This document shows, one piece after another, positions 1-6,244 of a DNA stretch of 28,832 bases (positions within the stretch are counted from its first letter, which is position 1; each line of letters begins with the position of its first letter). The DNA lies in assembly GCA_030837265.1 (NCBI GenBank), contig JAUPKV010000118.1:1-28832 (forward strand), written 5' to 3'. The DNA is from Methanobacteriota archaeon (GTDB lineage Archaea > Halobacteriota > Methanosarcinia > Methanosarcinales > Methanosarcinaceae). Under the pieces are notes generated by a model. The model was not told the DNA's origin. It did no database searches and saw only the letters and a program-made list of their open reading frames with translations. A program made the position numbers and the translations under genes.

Positions 1-1
1 A

Positions 2-34
2 GGTATGGAAGGCGAAATGCCGGATGAATTATAA
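2..34 (+). CDS. C-terminal tail of an upstream gene (partial)
   Basis: The first bases read in frame as GMEGEMPDEL and then TAA. A hairpin followed by a T-run lies about 40 bases downstream, which fits the end of a plus-strand gene that starts outside the window. The acidic, Met/Gly-containing tail is too short to assign to a family. It could also be chance reading; the well-placed terminator is the main support. Confidence 0.35.
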   Translation, partial: GMEGEMPDEL

Positions 35-74
35 AAGAATTCAGTAATATAAAATAGAAAATAAATTCAATCGT

Positions 75-111
75 TTCCGGAGAAATTTCGTTCTTCGGAA
101 CATTCTTTTTT
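75..111 (+). terminator. Hairpin plus T-run terminator
   Basis: TTCCGGAG (75-82) pairs with CTTCGGAA (93-100), allowing one G-T pair, around a 10-base loop. A T-rich stretch follows (104-111). It sits after the stop at 34 and probably ends the plus-strand transcript entering from the left. Confidence 0.5.
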
Positions 112-198
112 AAAATTTTAAAAACTTGGGAGCTCTTCCAAAAATGAGCTTTGCCCATAAGTTAGTCCTCTTGAGCGAAGCGAAAAGGACTTCGTGCT

Positions 199-217
199 GT
201 TGCGATTATATCGCAAC
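199..217. repeat. Perfect 7-bp inverted repeat in convergent intergenic region
   Basis: GTTGCGA (199-205) and TCGCAAC (211-217) flank the 5-base loop TTATA. It lies between the plus-strand gene ending at 34 and the minus-strand DUF473 gene ending at 279, so it could form a structure at the 3' end of either transcript. Confidence 0.5.
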
Positions 218-243
218 TCCCAGAAAATCTTCGATTTCCTGTG

Positions 244-279
244 ATCCCGAAGCGAAACTCGGGAAGCGAAACTCGGGAT
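244..279. repeat. Two tandem 14-bp units enclosed by inverted arms
   Basis: The unit GAAGCGAAACTCGG occurs at 249-262 and again at 263-276. The outer arms ATCCCGA (244-250) and TCGGGAT (273-279) are perfect complements, so the whole block can fold as a hairpin. Its right edge reaches the stop codon of the minus-strand DUF473 gene. A role in termination or as a small dispersed intergenic element is possible. Confidence 0.5.
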
Positions 280-668
280 TACCTGGCCTCGTAGCAGGAG
301 ATCTCCCTGGCGTCCAATATCACTGGTTTTCCCAATTCGTTTGTAATGACACTCTTAACCCTTGCCATGCACTTGCATTCAAGCTGAATACGGGCAGTTA
401 TGGCTTCTCGCTCTTCAATATAGAAATTGTTTGAGCTGATAATCGAGTGAGTGGAGATCTGCATCTGTGTGACTCTTGCTATGAGACCCGGGGTCCCGTC
501 CTTAATGTCCTGATAGCTGGTAGAGGTCAGGAGCACGCTGTCCCCTGGATTGAGTCCGAGTACCCCTAAGAAATTTTGAGGATTCCTTATTTCAAGAGTC
601 TTGAGATGGTATTTTTTCAAAGTCTCAATTACGGAATCAGTAATTCCTGTTAATGCAACGTACTCCAT
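279..668 (-). CDS. DUF473 family protein
   Basis: A protein of 129 residues starting MEYVALTGIT. It resembles DUF473, a small family found mainly in methanogens and without a known function. I chose the ATG at 668 over an upstream in-frame ATG at 731 because GGTGAT lies just before it and because the longer form would run deep into the preceding PAC2 gene. No signal peptide or membrane segment is visible. The middle (LNPGDSVLLTSTSYQDI) looks like a beta-rich barrel strand pair, and one Cys pair (ECKC) lies near residue 95. It begins 4 bases after the PAC2 stop codon, so the two are almost surely cotranscribed and perhaps translationally coupled. The family call is from recognition of the sequence pattern; function is unknown. 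Confidence 0.75.
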   Translation of the reverse strand: MEYVALTGITDSVIETLKKYHLKTLEIRNPQNFLGVLGLNPGDSVLLTSTSYQDIKDGTPGLIARVTQMQISTHSIISSNNFYIEEREAITARIQLECKCMARVKSVITNELGKPVILDAREISCYEAR

Positions 669-672
669 GGGA

Positions 673-1419
673 TCACCCGTACATTGGGAACTCTTTTTTA
701 ACTTCTCCTTTTTTCTCAGTAGCCTGAACATCCTCAGAAAGCCTTTGGAGTTCGACTTCTATACGCTCTGCCTGTTCAATAAGCCTCTGAGTATCTACTG
801 AAAGACCGTAAAGCTCATTAAGAACCCCTATAACGGCAGATGCAGCCCTTGGGTCCGGGTTTTGAGTCCTTGTGGCTCCGAGCAAACTAATTGCAGGAAT
901 CCCACGCAACAGGCATTCGGACATAACGCTGCCTGAAATCCCTGAGATAGTTCCCATCTGGAAAACTTCCACTTTTTCCCTGATCCTATCCAGCATCTCC
1001 GATGTAGTAGCGGCTCCGAAAACCCTTTGTGCGGTATCCATAATTGCAATCCCTGCAATTGAGACAACCTCTTTTACATTAATAGACTGGGCCCAATCAA
1101 CCAGAGCATTACTAACGTCGTAAGAGACAGTATGGCTGATGGGAATATCGGAGATTACAATGATAATGTTATGCTCCACACTTTCATAGATCCTCACAGG
1201 CATATTTATCAGTCCCTCATACAGCACAGCAATAGAGGGAAAATACCTGGATTCTATGGAGCCGATATATTCCATACTCAATTCTTCTATCATATGTTGA
1301 CTTGCAATATTCCCCACGAGCCCGATTCCGGGAAAGCCTTCAATTAAAACAGGGTTCTTTGACTGCACAGATTTTGTTATAATCTTTACATCATTGTTGT
1401 CATAATCAGTAGTCGACAG
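673..1419 (-). CDS. PAC2 family (proteasome-assembly-chaperone-like) protein
   Basis: The protein reads NPVLIEGFPGIGLVGNIASQ near its N-terminus and has a Gly-rich GTISGISGSV stretch near residue 160, both typical of the archaeal PAC2/COG2047 family (ATP-grasp-like fold, role in archaea unclear). The C-terminus is a charged helix of about 40 residues. The start is unusual. A GTG at 1368 gives 231 residues but has no Shine-Dalgarno sequence and cuts into the family N-terminus. GAGGTGG at 1430-1424 lies 4 bases before an in-frame CTG at 1417-1419, giving a 248-residue protein that begins (M)STTDYDNNDVKII. There is no ATG, GTG or TTG between. I therefore annotate the CTG start, with the GTG as fallback. 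A TATA box at 1453-1463 fits a short leader. It is the first gene of an operon with DUF473. Confidence 0.75.
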   Translation of the reverse strand: MSTTDYDNNDVKIITKSVQSKNPVLIEGFPGIGLVGNIASQHMIEELSMEYIGSIESRYFPSIAVLYEGLINMPVRIYESVEHNIIIVISDIPISHTVSYDVSNALVDWAQSINVKEVVSIAGIAIMDTAQRVFGAATTSEMLDRIREKVEVFQMGTISGISGSVMSECLLRGIPAISLLGATRTQNPDPRAASAVIGVLNELYGLSVDTQRLIEQAERIEVELQRLSEDVQATEKKGEVKKEFPMYG

Positions 1420-1452
1420 ATAACCACCTCGATAATATACACAACCCCTAGG

Positions 1453-1463
1453 ACTATATTTAA
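1453..1463 (-). promoter_or_regulatory. TATA box for PAC2-DUF473 operon
   Basis: On the minus strand the sequence reads TTAAATATAGT, preceded by AGG. Transcription would start about 25 bases on, near 1430, just before the Shine-Dalgarno sequence and the CTG start at 1419. Confidence 0.5.
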
Positions 1464-1901
1464 CCTAATCCTAGATAAACAAGTTTATCAGCAACTCGGC
1501 CAACATAATCTCTAATTGACATCGAATAAAAAGATGTAATGAAAGCGAACTTCCAAATTCAATAATTCTTTTTTTTATTAAAAAGAATCGTCATAATATA
1601 TATTTATTCTCTTCACATAGAGAAATAATTTAGAGAGATGAGTGATAAAAGCTTCAAACAAAGGAACAACTTTCAATGTGAAAATCCTATTTGTGATCTC
1701 CACCTACCCCTCTTCTTTCAAGAAGCGCTGTTTCTTTAAAAACTTTCCTTATTTGTTTTTATCGTGAAAATAAAGAGGATTTTTCAAAATTCAAAATCGA
1801 AAAGCTTTAATCTTATTGGTTAACATGAATATCAGTTCCATATCAAATATCAGAATTTTATATGGATGGGATAACAGGAAGAGAATATTGGAGGTAAGAT
1901 A
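1464..1901. other. AT-rich intergenic region without a gene
   Basis: This divergent spacer lies between the PAC2 operon and the lipoprotein gene. It holds an A/T-only-arm hairpin (ATTCTTTTT at 1565-1573 with AAAAAGAAT at 1580-1588) and a GGAGGT ribosome site at 1890-1895 for the gene at 1902. TTTATATGG near 1856-1864 is a weak TATA candidate, but it would leave almost no leader. I saw no RNA gene and no convincing small coding frame. Confidence 0.4.
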
Positions 1902-2195
1902 ATGAGTAAAATGTTAAAAGTTATATCAATGCTACTTATTATTGCTGCTGTAGTCTTTGCAGCTGGATGTGCTAATAAGGAGGCTCCAGCTACAGAGAAT
2001 GAAACTACGACTGTTCACACTGAAGAAACAAACAAATCTGTAGATATATCTGAAGGAAACAACACATCCGCAGAAACACCTGCAGTAGTAATCAATACCA
2101 CTGAAACCATTAAGACTGAAAACATAACTGAAAATACAACCGCAGGTAACACATCAGCTCCAGCAGAAAATGCTACAGAGAATGTCACAAAATAA
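1902..2195 (+). CDS. Small Asn/Thr-rich lipoprotein, probably N-glycosylated
   Basis: A 97-residue protein with a hydrophobic leader and a lipobox ending FAAGC (Cys 23), so the mature form should be lipid-anchored on the outer face of the membrane. The remaining 74 residues have almost no hydrophobic residues and are rich in Thr, Asn, Glu and Ala. I count ten N-X-S/T sequons (for example NET, NKS, NNT, NIT, NAT, NVT). That suggests a flexible, heavily glycosylated stalk or mucin-like decoy and no enzyme domain. The start is fixed by GGAGGT 6 bases upstream. It stands alone, with its own terminator at 2253-2285. I do not recognise a named family. Confidence 0.75.
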   Translation: MSKMLKVISMLLIIAAVVFAAGCANKEAPATENETTTVHTEETNKSVDISEGNNTSAETPAVVINTTETIKTENITENTTAGNTSAPAENATENVTK

Positions 2196-2206
2196 GAAAA
2201 TGTTTG

Positions 2207-2244
2207 ATTTGAGAATAACAACTTAATTTGAGAATAACAACTTA
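2207..2244. repeat. Perfect 19-bp tandem duplication
   Basis: ATTTGAGAATAACAACTTA occurs at 2207-2225 and is repeated exactly at 2226-2244, in the 3' untranslated region of the lipoprotein gene, 11 bases after its stop codon. It looks like a recent slippage duplication. Confidence 0.85.
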
Positions 2245-2252
2245 ATATCTAA

Positions 2253-2285
2253 GTAGCCTTTTAAGAGGTTACATCACTTTTTTTT
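2253..2285 (+). terminator. Terminator of the lipoprotein gene
   Basis: GTAGCCTT (2253-2260) pairs with AGAGGTTAC-type sequence ending at 2272, with two G-T pairs and a small loop. A run of eight T follows (2278-2285). Confidence 0.5.
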
Positions 2286-2359
2286 ATTTGACATCTTTTA
2301 TTATTGCCTAATTTTTTAAATTGTTAAATTGTTTGTACAGTGTTTTATCATTCCCAAAG

Positions 2360-2370
2360 ATAAATATATC
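2360..2370 (+). promoter_or_regulatory. TATA box placing a leaderless tgtA start
   Basis: ATAAATATATC centred near 2365 predicts transcription from about 2390-2392. The first ATG after that point is at 2393, so the mRNA is probably leaderless or nearly so. This argues against the longer frame opening at 2321, which lies upstream of the box. Confidence 0.5.
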
Positions 2371-2392
2371 TGAGAGGCATCTATACGCCGAC

Positions 2393-3865
2393 ATGTCAGT
2401 AATATTCGAAATTCTTGATAAGGATGCAGGCGGCAGGATAGGAAAACTCAGGACTCCCCATGGGACTGTTGAGACCCCAACTGTTATGCCTGTAATCAAT
2501 CCGAATATTCAGCTAATCTCCCCAAAAGAAATGAAAAGCTTCGGGGCAGAGATCCTGATTACAAATTCCTATATTATCTACCGCAAGGAAGAGCTTAGAA
2601 ATGTTGCCCTTGAGAAAGGACTGCATGGGCTTTTGGACTTTGACGGACCGATAATGACTGATTCGGGTTCGTTTCAGCTTTCTGTGTATGGTTCAGTCGA
2701 GGTAACAAACGAGGAAATCCTCGAGTTCCAAAAAAAGATAGGTAGCGACATAATTGTTCCCCTTGATATTCCTACGCCACCTGATGTTCATTTCAAAAGG
2801 GCTGCAGAGGAACTCGAAATCACAGTCGAACGTCTGGAAGCTGCCCGAAAGCTCATTAAAGGTGAGCAGCTCCTTGCAGGGCCGGTTCAGGGCTCAACCT
2901 ATCTTGACTTGAGGGAAAAAGCGGCTTCTCGCCTCAAAAATCTGAATTTCGAAGTTTATCCACTTGGCGCTGTCGTCCCACTCATGGAGGCTTATCGTTA
3001 CGCAGAGCTGGTTGATATAATAGCAGCATCAAAAAAAGAGCTTCCTCCAGCATCACCGGTCCACCTTTTCGGCGCAGGGCATCCTATGATGTTTGCCCTT
3101 GCTGTAGCTCTGGGTTGCGACCTTTTTGATTCGGCAGCTTATGCACTTTATGCCAAAGACGGGCGCTATATTACTGTAAATGGGACTTATCATATTGAAA
3201 AAATGAATTATTTACCCTGTCCCTGCCCTATATGTTCAAAATACTCTGCCGAGGAAATAAAAAAGGCGAATAACAGGGAAGAGCTCTTAGGAAAGCACAA
3301 CCTTTATGCAACCTTTGCTGAGATACGGATGATTAAACAGTGCATTAAGGACGGAAAGTTGCTCGAACTTGTTGAACAGCGCTGCCGCGCACACCCACGG
3401 CTGCTTGATGGATTGAAGAGACTCTATACCCATTCCCCCTGGCTTGAGCAACTTGACCCTGCCATAAAAGGAACATTTTTTTACTGCGGACCGGAATCCG
3501 CCTCGCGCCCCGAAGTCCTGCGTTTTGGAAAACGACTGGATAAGTTTAGCCTGGAAGGTTCCATACTCATTCGCACAAACCCGACAAAAGGAGAAAAAGA
3601 TTATGACCAGCTCCTTACTTTTAAAGCACCTTTCGGAGCGTTTCCTGTAGAAATGGAAGAGGTATATCCGTTTAATGCCGAAGTCCCGAAATTCCCGGAT
3701 TATGAGTCTCTTGGCACAGCTCTCTCAAACACTATTAAATTAATGGACCTGAACCCGAAAGCAGAATTTACCTTTGTCTGCGAAAAAGATTTCCAGCACC
3801 CGTTAATTGAAGAAATATGTAAAAGAGCAAAGCTGGTGTACAGAGAAACCTGGAAAAAAGAATAA
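2393..3865 (+). CDS. tgtA: tRNA-guanine(15) transglycosylase (archaeosine synthesis)
   Basis: The enzyme swaps guanine 15 in the D-arm of archaeal tRNAs for preQ0, the first step to archaeosine. The catalytic TIM-barrel is clear: TPHGTVETPTVMPVINPN at the N-terminus, MTDSGSFQ (first catalytic Asp region), GPVQGSTYLDLREKAA, and HLFGAGHPMMFALAVALGCDLFDSAAYALYA. The zinc site CPCPIC with a later H-N-L-Y segment follows. Beyond the barrel there are about 180 residues of extension without the PUA domain, as expected for archaeal TgtA whose PUA part may sit on a separate protein. The 490-residue length fits the family. The ATG at 2393 is chosen because of the TATA position and because family members start near SVIFEILDKD. 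No operon partner is visible on either side. Confidence 0.93.
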   Translation: MSVIFEILDKDAGGRIGKLRTPHGTVETPTVMPVINPNIQLISPKEMKSFGAEILITNSYIIYRKEELRNVALEKGLHGLLDFDGPIMTDSGSFQLSVYGSVEVTNEEILEFQKKIGSDIIVPLDIPTPPDVHFKRAAEELEITVERLEAARKLIKGEQLLAGPVQGSTYLDLREKAASRLKNLNFEVYPLGAVVPLMEAYRYAELVDIIAASKKELPPASPVHLFGAGHPMMFALAVALGCDLFDSAAYALYAKDGRYITVNGTYHIEKMNYLPCPCPICSKYSAEEIKKANNREELLGKHNLYATFAEIRMIKQCIKDGKLLELVEQRCRAHPRLLDGLKRLYTHSPWLEQLDPAIKGTFFYCGPESASRPEVLRFGKRLDKFSLEGSILIRTNPTKGEKDYDQLLTFKAPFGAFPVEMEEVYPFNAEVPKFPDYESLGTALSNTIKLMDLNPKAEFTFVCEKDFQHPLIEEICKRAKLVYRETWKKE

Positions 3866-3948
3866 AAGACAAGTTTTTGAAAAGCCGATAAACAAAGCTC
3901 CACCTCTGAAAAAGATAAAAAGAAAACTTTTTGAGATGCAAATCTTTA

Positions 3949-3957
3949 TAGCAATAC
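3949..3957 (+). promoter_or_regulatory. Probable TATA box for the prenyltransferase operon
   Basis: CTTTATAGC in the 167-base gap after tgtA predicts a start near 3978 and a leader of roughly 55 bases before the UbiA gene. Nothing else coding is seen in the gap. Confidence 0.35.
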
Positions 3958-4032
3958 CTGTAAACAATCCATAATTCGATAAAGAGCCTGGAATATAGAA
4001 TTCCTAATACAAAGCTTCAGTATAGTCAGAAA

Positions 4033-4992
4033 ATGCAGGTGAATCTATTGTCCCTTACAGCAAGAATCGGGGAACTCAGCCCTTATCTCCGGCTTTTAAG
4101 ACCCGAACTTTACTACATGGATCTTACTCTCCCGGCATCAAGTGCAATCCTGGCTTCCTATATAGCGACTGGCAGTCTTCCTGAACTTAGTCCCTTCCTG
4201 ATTGCAGTTATAGGCGGCTTTGCGGCAATCACAAGCTCGTATGTATTTAACGACTACTGTGATGTTGATATCGATACTATCAACTTGCCGGATCGTCCCC
4301 TACCTGCTTCTAGAATCTCAAAAAGTTCGGCGCTTACTTATGCCCTCCTGCTGCTGCTGATAGCAGGCGCAGCAGCTGCTTACCTGAACCCTGAGTCTCT
4401 TCTTATTCTTATTATTGCAGCCGGAACTATCACTATTTATTCGATCTTTGCAAAGAGGAATACCTTCCTTAGCTTTTTGCCTGTGGGGATCTCCTATGGA
4501 CTGGTGCCTATAGGTGTCTGGCTTGCCTTTGATCCTGCCGGGCTCCTTAAAGGTGGTGGGGACGGGATTGTTCTGCCTCTGACGGCGATCTGTTTCGGAC
4601 TTATGATGTGCGTTACGGACTGGGCGTTTACTTTAGGAGGGGTTGCCAGGGATGTGGAGGGGGACAGACAGAAAGGTGCTCCTACGATGCCAGTGACTTT
4701 TGGAATTCCTTTCACTGCCATGTTCGTCACCTTCTGGTGGATTGTAGGGGTTTTTGCTTCGTTAATCATAGGCTGGTCCGCCCACCTGGGGCCCGTGTAC
4801 TTTGCAGGAGCCCTTGCCTCCGGGCTCTGGATGCTTGTCCAGTGTTTTGATTTCATCAAGCACCCTACCCCGGAGAGAGGCGGCGCACTCTTCCTTAAAG
4901 GGTCAAATTACAGGGCTATTATGTTTGGGTCAATGATCCTTGACGTGGTGCTGTGCATATACGCAGGAGCTTACACTTCCATTTTCTGGTAA
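4033..4992 (+). CDS. UbiA-family prenyltransferase
   Basis: A membrane prenyltransferase that moves an isoprenoid chain from its diphosphate to an acceptor. Both Asp-rich, Mg-binding motifs are intact: NDYCDVDID (residues 73-81) and RDVEGDRQKG (Asp 207 and 211). About eight hydrophobic segments surround them, as in all UbiA proteins, and 319 residues is a normal length. The acceptor cannot be read from sequence. Digeranylgeranylglyceryl-phosphate synthase is the archaeal lipid relative, but the extended Asp motif and the neighbours suggest another acceptor. It is the first gene of a three-gene plus-strand set, 31 bases before the reductase-like gene. The ATG at 4033 has no Shine-Dalgarno sequence; a TTG at 4048 does (AGGTG, 6-base gap) and may be the true start. 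Confidence 0.85.
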   Translation: MQVNLLSLTARIGELSPYLRLLRPELYYMDLTLPASSAILASYIATGSLPELSPFLIAVIGGFAAITSSYVFNDYCDVDIDTINLPDRPLPASRISKSSALTYALLLLLIAGAAAAYLNPESLLILIIAAGTITIYSIFAKRNTFLSFLPVGISYGLVPIGVWLAFDPAGLLKGGGDGIVLPLTAICFGLMMCVTDWAFTLGGVARDVEGDRQKGAPTMPVTFGIPFTAMFVTFWWIVGVFASLIIGWSAHLGPVYFAGALASGLWMLVQCFDFIKHPTPERGGALFLKGSNYRAIMFGSMILDVVLCIYAGAYTSIFW

Positions 4993-5018
4993 AAAGGTAG
5001 AAAAGGTAGAAAAGGTAG
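4992..5018 (+). repeat. Three tandem 9-bp units at a ribosome binding site
   Basis: AAAAGGTAG is repeated exactly three times (4992-5000, 5001-5009, 5010-5018), overlapping the UbiA stop codon and ending 5 bases before the ATG at 5024. Each copy carries AGGT, which can pair with the 3' end of 16S rRNA; only the last copy is at a normal distance from the start. Changes in copy number would alter the gap between the two genes. Confidence 0.75.
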
Positions 5019-5023
5019 AGAAG

Positions 5024-6181
5024 ATGGATACGGACATTATTGTAATAGGGGCATCCCCGGCAGGGCTGATGGCTGCCAGGAACGCCTGTGAAAAAGGTTC
5101 TTCAGTCCTTCTACTGGAAAAAAAAGAAGAAATTGGCACTCCTCCTCATCCTGCAAATTCTTTTTTTAAAGGAATGCTTGATAAATGTGGCGAAACAGTA
5201 GACCCGTCTTATGTAGTACATTATCTCAAAGGCATGCAGATTGTTTCTCCATCCGGGAAGATAGTTGAAGTTGAGACCCCCGGATATGCTATTGACAAGA
5301 CGAAGTTTGACTGGTTTTATGCGGAAAAAATAATGAAAATAGGGGTGGATCTTCGGAATGGAGTTGAAGTACAGAATATTCTCAGGGAAGGAGGAAAATT
5401 TTCTGTCGATACATCAGCCGGAGTTTTCAAATCCAAACTTGTTATCATCTCCGATGGTATAAACTCAAGGATGGCGTCTTCCCTGGAGCTGAAAACAATG
5501 AAACATCCCGAAGACATTGCCTGGGGGATCGAGCTGGAAGTTAGAGCTCCAGCCCTTGGGAAGCCTAAAATGTTTGAATATTACATTGGGAACCACGCTC
5601 CTGGCTGGAAGACCACCTACTCCCCTAGAGGAGGCAATGATGCTGCAATCGGAGCTTATGTGCGCAGGTGCGGAAACGATGCGACACCCTACCTGAATGC
5701 GTGGGTTGAAAGGTTCAAAAGGCTTAAGGGATTAAAAGAACTTGAAGTCGTTAGAAAGCTTTCAGGCGGAGATCCTATAGTAACACTCCCAAATGAGTAT
5801 GTAACCAGCGGAATCATGGTTGTAGGCGGGGCTGCAGGCCAGTCAGGGATATGTTATGCTATGAGAGCAGGCCAGATTTGCGGAGACGTAGCTGCAGATG
5901 CCATAAGAAAGGGAGATGTCTCAAAAAACGCACTTTCGGAATACCGGAAGACCTGGGAAAAGGAATTCAAGGCAGAACACTACATAGGACGATTAGGACT
6001 TGAAACCCTCAGGAAAATGAACGACCAGGAAATAGACGAAATGGCAGCAGTTTTTGAGAAAGAAGATCTTTCGTTCATTCATGGAAGTTCAATTGAGCAG
6101 GCAATGCAGGTGTTTTCATTCATTCTGAAGAAAAAACCCTCTGCAATTTTAAATTACAGAGCATTTCTCAGGAACAAATGA
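5024..6181 (+). CDS. Geranylgeranyl-reductase-like FAD protein
   Basis: A 385-residue flavoprotein of the geranylgeranyl reductase family, which saturates isoprenoid double bonds. The N-terminal FAD motif reads VIGASPAGLMAARNA with an acidic residue (Glu 32) closing the first beta-alpha-beta unit. The substrate-side motif GWKTTYSPRGGNDAAIGAYV is present. One oddity: where family members usually show GDAAG, this protein has VVGGAAGQSGICYAMRAG, so the Asp of the flavin-binding 'DG' motif is replaced by Gly. The ATG at 5024 is chosen because MDTDIIVIGASPAG is the normal family start; the frame is open upstream but overlaps UbiA. It lies between a prenyltransferase and a radical SAM gene, which points to reduction of the chain attached by the UbiA enzyme. 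Exact substrate unknown. Confidence 0.85.
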   Translation: MDTDIIVIGASPAGLMAARNACEKGSSVLLLEKKEEIGTPPHPANSFFKGMLDKCGETVDPSYVVHYLKGMQIVSPSGKIVEVETPGYAIDKTKFDWFYAEKIMKIGVDLRNGVEVQNILREGGKFSVDTSAGVFKSKLVIISDGINSRMASSLELKTMKHPEDIAWGIELEVRAPALGKPKMFEYYIGNHAPGWKTTYSPRGGNDAAIGAYVRRCGNDATPYLNAWVERFKRLKGLKELEVVRKLSGGDPIVTLPNEYVTSGIMVVGGAAGQSGICYAMRAGQICGDVAADAIRKGDVSKNALSEYRKTWEKEFKAEHYIGRLGLETLRKMNDQEIDEMAAVFEKEDLSFIHGSSIEQAMQVFSFILKKKPSAILNYRAFLRNK

Positions 6182-6244
6182 GCTCTGCATTAAAAGAGTA
6201 AGAAAAAACAATGGGTAACAAAAACCATCAGTGCAGGAAACAAT

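Noticed and set aside
126..434. Plus-strand open frame of 102 codons at the left edge
   Set aside because: It runs through a terminator-side spacer with repeats and over the antisense of the DUF473 gene, has no ribosome site and no family-like segment.
1565..1588. 9-bp A/T-only hairpin as a terminator
   Set aside because: It lies in a divergent spacer with no transcript ending there, and such pairings are expected by chance in AT-rich DNA.
2015..2221. Antisense frame over the lipoprotein gene with a hydrophobic profile
   Set aside because: The Val/Phe/Ser pattern is the complement of the Asn/Thr/Glu-rich coding strand; it has no promoter or ribosome site.
4494..4859. Antisense frame of 121 codons inside the UbiA gene
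   Set aside because: It is a shadow of a well-supported membrane protein in the opposite frame, rich in Pro and Ser as expected for such shadows.
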